From: Emcibacter sp.
GTDB lineage: Bacteria > Pseudomonadota > Alphaproteobacteria > Sphingomonadales > Emcibacteraceae
Length of the DNA stretch: 5,024 nucleotides
Direction: 5' to 3'
NCBI GenBank assembly: GCA_023142175.1
Contig: JAGLJX010000311.1
Location: 1-5,024 of the forward strand
In this document: positions 1 through 5,024 of the stretch, piece by piece
Numbering within the stretch: position 1 is the first letter of the stretch
Layout: each line of letters begins with the position of its first letter
The notes under the pieces: model-generated
Database searches by the model: none
Told to the model about the DNA's origin: nothing
Seen by the model: the letters and a program-made list of their open reading frames with translations, nothing else
Made by a program: the position numbers and the translations under genes

Positions 1-288
1 ATCAGTTAATATGGCACCAGGTTTCATTTGCGGACATATAACCTTACCGATATCACCATAAGTGCCAACGGGGGTTGCCAGAATGATAAGGTCGGCACCT
101 ATGACGGCTTTTGCCAGATCAGATGTTATGTCATCAACCAGCTTAAGACGTACAACATCCGCAATGTGGTCGTCGTTGTTATCACAGCCAACCAGCCTGC
201 TGGTCACTTTATTTTCCACAATGGCCCGCGCGATCGAGGAGCCGATCAGACCCATGCCGATAATGGTAATTTGCTCAAATGCCGCCAT
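1..288 (-). CDS. tyrC: Prephenate/arogenate (cyclohexadienyl) dehydrogenase, N-terminal part
   Basis: The first 96 residues are present; the rest (roughly two thirds of a typical 290-310 residue protein) lies beyond the left edge. The family oxidatively decarboxylates prephenate or arogenate with NAD(P) in cytoplasmic tyrosine synthesis. Seen: a Rossmann start with the dinucleotide loop GMGLIG at residues 11-16, an acidic residue (D36) at the end of the second strand in LVGCD, which usually favours NAD over NADP, and the strand/loop ILATPVG at 69-75 typical of this family. The ATG at 288 is 2 bases after the hisC stop codon, with a weak GGGA 8 bases upstream, so translation is probably coupled to hisC. 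The hisC neighbour points to the alphaproteobacterial TyrC type. Prephenate versus arogenate preference cannot be read from this fragment. Other Rossmann dehydrogenases share the loop, but the position next to hisC makes them unlikely. Confidence 0.9.
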   Translation of the reverse strand, partial: MAAFEQITIIGMGLIGSSIARAIVENKVTSRLVGCDNNDDHIADVVRLKLVDDITSDLAKAVIGADLIILATPVGTYGDIGKVICPQMKPGAILTD

Positions 289-290
289 AT

Positions 291-1382
291 CTATTGTCCC
301 ATAAATTCTTTAAGCAGGCGGATCACCTGCTGGTTTTGTTCTTCAGTTCCCACCGTCAGGCGCAGGCAGTGACCAAGGCCGCTGTTTGGTAACCAACGTA
401 GGATAAAGCCTTTGCCCAGTAGAAAATCATTGGCGGCTTCGGCAGATTTACCCTTGTTGCTGGGAAAGCGGATCAGGATAAAATTGGCAACGCTAGGTAT
501 GGGTTCTAGTCCCATATTCTCCAGTTCTATCCGTAAATAATCCAGCCATTTTATGTTATGGGCCTTGGCTTTTTTCTCAAACTCAACATCTTTCAGCGCA
601 GCTACACCGGCCACCTGTGTGGCTGAGGGCACATTGAAAGGATCGCGGATACTATCCAGTGTCGTGGCAACTTCCGCACAGGCATAGCCCCAGCCCAGAC
701 GCAATGCCGCCAGACCATACAGCTTGGAAAAGGTGCGGGTCATCAGGACATTGCTTGATTTTTGAACCAGTTCTATTCCCGCCTGATAATCATCTTGCTC
801 GACAAATTCGCCGTAAGCACTATCAAGCACCAGCAGGACATTGTCCGGGATACTCTGCCACAGGCGTTCCACTTCGCTTACGGAAATATAGGTTCCCGTC
901 GGGTTGTTGGGATTAGCCAGAAATATAATCCGGGTCCGATCAGTTATAGCGCTGAGGATATTATCCACATTGGCGACATAGTCCGTATCATCCACTTCTA
1001 CCGGCACGCCACCAAAGGTTGTTGCGGCAATGGGATACATCATGAAGCTATGCTTGCTGAAGATCACCTCATCACCCGGCGCAAGATAAGCTCGGCAGGC
1101 AAGTTTAAGGATTTCGTCCGAACCTATACCGCAGATAATCCGGGCGGCTTCGATGTCATATTTTTCGGATAATGCGGCCCGCAGGTCATGGTAGGCGGCG
1201 TCGGGGTAGCGATGCAGCTTGTCTGCTTCTGCAAGATAGGCCTCTACGGCCATTGGGCTTGATCCCAAGGCGCTTTCATTTGACGAAAGTTTGACCACTT
1301 CGCCGGTACCCGCCACCTGAGATTTGCCGCCCACATAGATGTCAATATTTCTTATCCACGGACGTGGTTCCAGTCCACTCAT
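291..1382 (-). CDS. hisC: Histidinol-phosphate / aromatic aminotransferase HisC
   Basis: A full-length 363-residue class I/II PLP aminotransferase of the HisC family. It converts imidazole-acetol phosphate and glutamate to histidinol phosphate. Some members also transaminate prephenate or hydroxyphenylpyruvate. Seen in order: an N-terminal substrate loop LSSNESALG (32-40), GSDEIL (87-92) near the cofactor phosphate, NPNNPTG (157-163), LDSAYGEF (186-193) with D187 and Y190 contacting the PLP ring, the Schiff-base lysine K220 in TRTFSKLYGLA, R228 in LRLG, and R341 in CLRLTVG as the likely substrate-carboxylate arginine. The length is normal. The start at 1382 is preceded by GGGA 6 bases upstream, and an in-frame TAG lies a few codons before it, so no longer start is possible. 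It is followed 2 bases later by tyrC. No other his genes are visible, so its main role may be in tyrosine/phenylalanine synthesis; that is inference. Confidence 0.95.
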   Translation of the reverse strand: MSGLEPRPWIRNIDIYVGGKSQVAGTGEVVKLSSNESALGSSPMAVEAYLAEADKLHRYPDAAYHDLRAALSEKYDIEAARIICGIGSDEILKLACRAYLAPGDEVIFSKHSFMMYPIAATTFGGVPVEVDDTDYVANVDNILSAITDRTRIIFLANPNNPTGTYISVSEVERLWQSIPDNVLLVLDSAYGEFVEQDDYQAGIELVQKSSNVLMTRTFSKLYGLAALRLGWGYACAEVATTLDSIRDPFNVPSATQVAGVAALKDVEFEKKAKAHNIKWLDYLRIELENMGLEPIPSVANFILIRFPSNKGKSAEAANDFLLGKGFILRWLPNSGLGHCLRLTVGTEEQNQQVIRLLKEFMGQ

Positions 1383-1412
1383 GCTCTTTCCCTATTATAC
1401 TTCTCCTCCCGC

Positions 1413-1439
1413 ATTATATTCATCTGAAGCAAATTTCAA
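1413..1439 (-). promoter_or_regulatory. Candidate sigma-70-type promoter for hisC-tyrC
   Basis: Reading the minus strand, TTGAAA (1439-1434) is followed after 15 bases by a perfect TATAAT (1418-1413). Both hexamers are good, but the spacer is shorter than the usual 16-18. Transcription would begin near 1406, giving a leader of about 24 bases that contains the GGGA ribosome-binding site of hisC. A second TATAAT (1399-1394) lies 19 bases downstream but lacks a -35 partner and would leave only a few bases of leader. This is motif matching by eye only. Confidence 0.4.
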
Positions 1440-1481
1440 CTGTTCTTTTGTCAGATAATGATTATGTTGTTTTTTATGAAT

Positions 1482-1488
1482 AAGGAAG
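1482..1488 (+). promoter_or_regulatory. Ribosome-binding site that favours the metX start at 1500
   Basis: AAGGAAG is the only purine-rich Shine-Dalgarno-like sequence ahead of the four in-frame ATGs (1458, 1464, 1476, 1500). It ends 11 bases before the ATG at 1500, which is somewhat far, but it lies downstream of the other three ATGs and cannot serve them. The sequences before 1458 and 1476 are T-rich with no such motif. Confidence 0.5.
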
Positions 1489-1499
1489 CGCGCACGGAA

Positions 1500-2639
1500 A
1501 TGGAAGAAAACAGCTTTGCCGAAGTGGTCACACTTGGGCGGGATAATCCGTTGCGTCTTGACTCCGGCGAGGAGATAGGCCCTTTCGATATGGCCTATAA
1601 ATGCTGGGGAAAGCTGAATGATGACAAGAGCAATGTGGTACTTGTCTGCCATGCCCTGACCGGCGATCATTATGTGCGCGGCATTAACCCCATCACGTCA
1701 AAGCGCGGCTGGTGGGAAAAGATGGTCGGGCCGGGGAAACCCGTGGATACGGATCATTATTATGTGATCTGTATAAATGTGATTGGTTCCTGCGCTGGGA
1801 CTGTGGGGCCGGCGTCCATTAACCCTGAGACGGGGAAGGCTTACGGGCTTGATTTTCCGGTGATAACCATTGGCGATATGGTGCGGGCACAGGCGATTCT
1901 TCTGGATCATCTGGGTATTGACCAGCTGTTTTCAATCATTGGCGGTTCCATGGGGGGAATGCAGGTTTTGCAGTGGGCGGCTGATTTCCCTGACCGGGTG
2001 AGAACGGCCATTGCCATTGCGACAACATGGCGTCATTCTGCTCAGAATATTGCTTTTCATGAAGTGGGCCGACAGGCGATCATGGCGGATGCCAACTGGC
2101 AGGGCGGTCGTTATCTTGATCGTTCGGAGCCGCCTCACGCCGGCCTTGCCGTGGCGCGTATGGCGGCCCATATAACTTATATGTCCGAAAGCGGGCTGAC
2201 CAGCCGTTTTGGCCGCTCCTTACAGGACCGGGACAAGCTGGCCTTTGGCTTTGATGCGGATTTTCAGATTGAAAGCTATCTGCGCCATCAGGGCATATCT
2301 TTTGTCGATCGTTTCGATGCCAACAGTTATCTATATATCACCCGTGCCATGGATTATTACGACTTGAGTGCCAAACATGACGGCGTGTTGGCCAATGCAT
2401 TTCAGGGAACAAAAACCCGCTTTTGCGTATTGTCCTTCGTTTCAGACTGGCTCTATACAACGGATGAGAGCCGCCATATCGTGCGTTCCCTGAATGCTGC
2501 CCGCGCAAGGGTCAGTTATGCCGATATTGATATGGACAAGGGCCACGATAGTTTTCTGCTTGAATGTGCGGAAATGGATGCTGTTGTGCGCGGATTCCTT
2601 AATTCGGAATCAGATGTGATGGCGGGAGAGACGTCATGA
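1500..2639 (+). CDS. metX: Homoserine O-acyltransferase MetX (acetyl or succinyl donor)
   Basis: An alpha/beta-hydrolase-fold cytoplasmic enzyme that acylates homoserine with acetyl-CoA or succinyl-CoA, the committed step of methionine synthesis. Numbered from the ATG at 1500 (379 residues), the nucleophile is S150 in GGSMGGMQ, with the triad completed by D316 in SFVSDWLY and H349 in DKGHDSF. The Asp-to-His spacing of 33 matches characterised MetX. Other family signatures are CHALTGDHY (50-58), GSCAGTVGP (96-104) and [20 protein letters not shown] (175-194). Longer reading from ATG 1458 would add 14 residues (a hydrophobic stretch, then MNKEARTE) that do not resemble a MetX N-terminus, and no ribosome-binding site supports it; 1476 is also possible. 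The 3' end overlaps metW by 4 bases (ATGA). Residue 318, two after the catalytic Asp, is Leu. This may indicate acetyl-CoA use, but that call is tentative. Confidence 0.95.
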   Translation: MEENSFAEVVTLGRDNPLRLDSGEEIGPFDMAYKCWGKLNDDKSNVVLVCHALTGDHYVRGINPITSKRGWWEKMVGPGKPVDTDHYYVICINVIGSCAGTVGPASINPETGKAYGLDFPVITIGDMVRAQAILLDHLGIDQLFSIIGGSMGGMQVLQWAADFPDRVRTAIAIATTWRHSAQNIAFHEVGRQAIMADANWQGGRYLDRSEPPHAGLAVARMAAHITYMSESGLTSRFGRSLQDRDKLAFGFDADFQIESYLRHQGISFVDRFDANSYLYITRAMDYYDLSAKHDGVLANAFQGTKTRFCVLSFVSDWLYTTDESRHIVRSLNAARARVSYADIDMDKGHDSFLLECAEMDAVVRGFLNSESDVMAGETS

Positions 2640-3262
2640 CTAAAGAAACGTCAAGAGCCTCTGATATTCGTGTGGATCTGTTGGAAATTGCCCGGATAAT
2701 TGAGCCGGGATCAGCCGTATTGGATGTGGGCTGTGGCGATGGCGACCTGCTGGATTATCTGGTGCGGGAAAAACAGGTGGACGGGCGCGGTATTGAACTT
2801 AGCCCCGAAGGTGTTAATAATTCCATTGCCAAAGGGCTTTCGGTCATACAGGGTAATGCTGAAGAGGATATTGATTTTTATCCTGATCAGTCTTTTGATT
2901 ATGTGATCCTGAGCCAAACCCTGCAGGCCATGAATCATCCTGACCGGATGCTGGAACAGTTGCTTAGGGTGGGAAAAAAGGCCGTAGTGTCTTTTCCCAA
3001 TTTTGGCCATTGGAAGGTAAGGTTGAACTTGGGCTTGCGGGGGACGATGCCGGTTAACAAGACATTGGATCGTCCGTGGTATTCCACACCTAATATTCAT
3101 TTCTGTACTATACGGGATTTCGTCAACCTCTGCGGGTTACAGAATATCCATGTGGAACAATCCACGGCCATTAATGCCAAGGGCTATAAAATGCCCTTTC
3201 ACAATTTATTTTTTGCAAATCTTCTGGCGACTCAAGGTATGTATGTAATCACAAGAAAATAA
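2636..3262 (+). CDS. metW: Methionine biosynthesis protein MetW (methyltransferase fold)
   Basis: A 208-residue protein of normal family length with a class I SAM-dependent methyltransferase fold. Seen: motif [13 protein letters not shown] (28-39), an acidic E54 ending the second strand in [11 protein letters not shown], which would hold the SAM ribose, motif [11 protein letters not shown] (93-103), and the MetW hallmark segments [12 protein letters not shown] (119-130) and [12 protein letters not shown] (151-162). MetW is found next to metX in many proteobacteria. Published work that I recall reports that some MetX enzymes need MetW for activity, so its role may be as a partner rather than as a classical methyltransferase. 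The start codon overlaps the metX stop (ATGA), and GGGAGAG sits 5 bases upstream, so co-translation and co-regulation with metX are very likely. Identification as MetW is firm; its biochemical activity is not settled by sequence. Confidence 0.95.
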   Translation: MTKETSRASDIRVDLLEIARIIEPGSAVLDVGCGDGDLLDYLVREKQVDGRGIELSPEGVNNSIAKGLSVIQGNAEEDIDFYPDQSFDYVILSQTLQAMNHPDRMLEQLLRVGKKAVVSFPNFGHWKVRLNLGLRGTMPVNKTLDRPWYSTPNIHFCTIRDFVNLCGLQNIHVEQSTAINAKGYKMPFHNLFFANLLATQGMYVITRK

Positions 3263-3272
3263 GAGGAAAATT

Positions 3273-4028
3273 ATGACTGATAAAAAAGATACTACTGCAG
3301 AACAGGCCCCTCAGATGCCTATTATGTATAATAATATTACGCCCTTATCGAGCGAAATCCATAAAAATTTAAAAATGAAGGCTAATCAAAGTTGTGCATT
3401 TGCGGCAATGGCGAATGCGGTTCCGATTACGATGCAGGAATTGCCACAGGCGGCCAAACATTTCCCGATCATATTTTCCGGTGATAAAGTAGGCACCATG
3501 ATGGCGGTTCTGGGCATTAAGGCAGGGGATAATCTGTATGTGGATAAAGATAATAACTGGTTACCCAACACATATGTTCCGGCCTATATAAGACGTTATC
3601 CGTTTTTTATTGCCAGTAGAGATGCAAATTCTGAGCAGATAATCTGTATGGATGATACGTCCGACTTTTTATCAACCAAGGGCGAAAAGCCTTTGTTCGA
3701 GGACGGAAAACCAACCGAAGTGCTCAATAGCATACTTGATTTTACCCGGTCATATCAGCAACAATTAATATTGACTGGTGAGTTTGGCAGTGCTTTGGAA
3801 AAGCTGGGAATGTTAGAAGATCAACAGGCTTCATTCGGTGTCGGTGAAGAAGTTCTGGCCAGTATAAATGGTTTCAGAACAGTACTGCGCCCTAAGTTTG
3901 ATGAACTGACCGGCAAAGTTCTGAAAGAATGGTTAGACAAAAATTGGCTGGATGCAATCATATTACATTTATCATCGGGTAGTAATTTTGATCGGTTATG
4001 GCAGTTGCATAGTGAGCGTTATAAATAA
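3273..4028 (+). CDS. SapC-family protein of unknown function
   Basis: A 251-residue protein I assign to the SapC family, named after a gene in a Campylobacter S-layer locus. Biochemical function is unknown. Seen: the early YNNITPLSSEIHKNLKMK (19-36), an EFP-like segment QELPQAAKHFPIIFSG (55-70), and the strongest signature, DNLYVDKDNNW (86-96) followed by TYVPAYIRRYPFFIA (100-114). Then come ICMDDTSDF (124-132), LFEDGKPTEVL (141-151) and a helical C-terminal half. There is no signal peptide or membrane segment, so it is probably cytoplasmic despite the S-layer association of its namesake. GAGGA lies 5 bases before the ATG, and the gene begins 10 bases after metW, so it probably shares the metXW transcript. 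By eye its codons are more AT-rich than those of metX. In other alphaproteobacteria SapC genes often sit with cupin-like, tryptophan-halogenase-like and TonB-receptor genes; none is seen here. Confidence 0.85.
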   Translation: MTDKKDTTAEQAPQMPIMYNNITPLSSEIHKNLKMKANQSCAFAAMANAVPITMQELPQAAKHFPIIFSGDKVGTMMAVLGIKAGDNLYVDKDNNWLPNTYVPAYIRRYPFFIASRDANSEQIICMDDTSDFLSTKGEKPLFEDGKPTEVLNSILDFTRSYQQQLILTGEFGSALEKLGMLEDQQASFGVGEEVLASINGFRTVLRPKFDELTGKVLKEWLDKNWLDAIILHLSSGSNFDRLWQLHSERYK

Positions 4029-4037
4029 GCCCGCACA

Positions 4038-4949
4038 TTAAAAATCATACTGTAAACCGGCACGGGCAACTGTGTCGGTTTTATTTCTGTCTAGTGGGGC
4101 GTTCTGGTCATATTTGATATCATAGGAGAGTTTACTGCTGAGCGATCCGTTTATTTTAACGGTCAGGTCGGTTTTGCTCTCAATGATATTTTTATCACCG
4201 TAATAAAAAATAGTAGTATTGGCAAAGTCGCTGCGTTCATTGATGGCCCAGTCGAATATGCTGCTGGCAAAGGCATTAAAGCTTGAATCATATTTTTCGT
4301 CGGGCAGGTCACGGGTGAACAGGTAACCCGGACCACTCTCAACTTTCCAGCCAAAACTATCCTTATTGATAACCTGATAACCGATACCAAAAGACGTTGT
4401 GATCCGTTCCCGGAAGGCACCAAACTGGTCATTTTCATATCCGGCGAAGCTGGTTAGATATAATGTTTCCGTGAAATCATAATCCAGTTTGTAGCCCAAA
4501 CCCCATTTTTGTTTGTCTTTGATGCCAGTGTTCTTGTTGAGGTCAAAGAAACCATTCATTGTATGGTGGTATCGGCCCGCATCCCTATGCAACTTTCCCG
4601 CCAGCCCAAGGGATTCCTGACTGGTGTTGCCGGATGAGCGCAGAAAATTAGCTTCCACATCCCCATCCCAACCTTTGAAGCTGAAATAGACGGGCCGCGG
4701 AAGGGCGGCTATTTCGGATCTTTCCCGTTTCAGGTTTAAGACCAGCTTCTGAATATCTTTTTTTGCGGTAGGATTAGCGGCAATGGCAATCTCTGCCACC
4801 ATATCAAGATTCTTGCCATCATCTTTTTCCGAAGCCACAATAAGAAGGCTCTTAATATCCGGCGATACTCTAGCATGAGCCATAGTAAATAGGGACAATA
4901 CACAGGAAACAACAGCCGCCGATGCGGTCGTTTTAAAGATGAAAGACAT
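4038..4949 (-). CDS. DUF481-family outer-membrane beta-barrel protein with signal peptide
   Basis: A 303-residue predicted secreted protein. Residues 1-26 form a Sec signal peptide: a short basic start, a hydrophobic core around 9-22, and an AHA cleavage site before R27. Residues 27-85 are predicted helical and charged (for example AANPTAKKDIQKLVLNLKRE, 57-76). From about residue 92 onward, alternating polar and aromatic strands begin with GWDGDVEANFLRSSGNTSQE (93-112), the DUF481 hallmark, and end in QYDF with the C-terminal phenylalanine expected of barrels inserted by the BAM machinery. E. coli YdiY belongs to the family, sometimes annotated as salt-induced outer-membrane protein; its role is unknown. 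The ATG at 4949 has only a weak AAGAGC 6 bases upstream, but it is the start that gives a proper signal peptide. The gene converges on the SapC-family gene with 9 bases between stop codons, so it is a separate transcription unit. Confidence 0.88.
   Translation of the reverse strand: MSFIFKTTASAAVVSCVLSLFTMAHARVSPDIKSLLIVASEKDDGKNLDMVAEIAIAANPTAKKDIQKLVLNLKRERSEIAALPRPVYFSFKGWDGDVEANFLRSSGNTSQESLGLAGKLHRDAGRYHHTMNGFFDLNKNTGIKDKQKWGLGYKLDYDFTETLYLTSFAGYENDQFGAFRERITTSFGIGYQVINKDSFGWKVESGPGYLFTRDLPDEKYDSSFNAFASSIFDWAINERSDFANTTIFYYGDKNIIESKTDLTVKINGSLSSKLSYDIKYDQNAPLDRNKTDTVARAGLQYDF
4054..4086 (+). terminator. Intrinsic terminator of the metX-metW-sapC unit, inside the convergent gene
   Basis: Arms 4054-4063 (AAACCGGCAC) and 4072-4081 (GTGTCGGTTT) can form a 10-base-pair stem with a single G-U pair and an 8-base loop. 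The T-rich tail TTTTATTT (4079-4086) overlaps the end of the stem. The signal points rightward and starts 26 bases after the SapC-family stop codon. On the minus strand no T-tract follows directly, so it should act mainly in the plus direction. It overlaps codons for about residues 291-299 of the converging DUF481 gene. Confidence 0.65.
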
Positions 4950-5024
4950 TAATTTGCTCTTTAAGTTATGGTACCAGATTGAACGTCAAATGAAATATTA
5001 CAGGAACACTGCTGCTTATAGACG

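Noticed and set aside
28..372. A 114-codon plus-strand frame across the tyrC-hisC junction
   Set aside because: It is antisense to two well-supported genes and resembles no protein I know.
762..1172. A 136-codon open frame on the plus strand opposite hisC
   Set aside because: It lies wholly antisense to a hisC gene with every catalytic motif intact, and its translation shows no recognisable domain.
1383..1499. A possible SAM-responsive riboswitch ahead of metX
   Set aside because: Alphaproteobacterial metX or metA genes often carry SAM-II, so I looked for it. The 117-base region is mostly AT-rich, with no SAM-II-like pseudoknot segments and little room for one plus a promoter. A covariance-model scan would settle it.
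2711..3100. A 129-codon open frame on the minus strand opposite metW
   Set aside because: It is antisense to metW, has no recognisable features, and reflects the codon bias of the real gene.
4009..4037. A terminator for the DUF481 gene reading leftward into the SapC-family gene
   Set aside because: Only a 4-base AT stem (TTAT/ATAA) with no following T-tract is visible.
4960..4989. A promoter for the DUF481 gene built on TTGACG (4989-4984, minus strand)
   Set aside because: At 15-18 base spacing there is no acceptable -10 hexamer (best matches are 3 of 6), so I do not call it. The short inverted repeat TTGAACGTCAA (4979-4989) there has only 4-base arms and could be chance.

Overview
This window looks like ordinary chromosomal DNA from an alphaproteobacterium of intermediate GC content. 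The evidence is the gene set: a HisC-TyrC pair of the cyclohexadienyl-dehydrogenase type divergent from a metX-metW pair, a SapC-family protein, and a DUF481 outer-membrane protein with the helical prefix I associate with sphingomonad and Kordiimonadales/Emcibacter-like relatives. I infer the class with fair confidence and the order only weakly.

Layout. On the minus strand at the left are the 5' part of tyrC (prephenate/arogenate dehydrogenase, running off the left edge) and, 2 bases upstream of it in the same transcript, hisC (PLP-dependent histidinol-phosphate/aromatic aminotransferase). A 117-base divergent intergenic region (1383-1499) separates hisC from a plus-strand unit: metX (homoserine acyltransferase), metW (4-base overlap with metX) and a SapC-family gene (10 bases after metW, with its own good ribosome-binding site). 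That unit appears to end at a hairpin plus T-tract that lies inside the 3' coding end of the converging gene. The last gene, on the minus strand at the right, encodes a secreted DUF481 beta-barrel protein. Its first 75 upstream bases reach the right edge without a convincing promoter.

Functionally, the left half is amino-acid biosynthesis. HisC plus TyrC would carry out transamination and oxidation in tyrosine synthesis (and possibly the HisC step of histidine synthesis). MetX activates homoserine for methionine synthesis, with MetW as its usual partner. The right half is envelope-related or unassigned: SapC is a widespread family of unclear function, and the DUF481 protein is predicted to sit in the outer membrane. 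No RNA genes, mobile elements, CRISPR arrays, phage genes or recognisable defence systems were found. I see no strong candidate for a novel system. The most useful loose ends are the orphan SapC gene attached to metXW, the embedded terminator, and the acyl-donor specificity of MetX.
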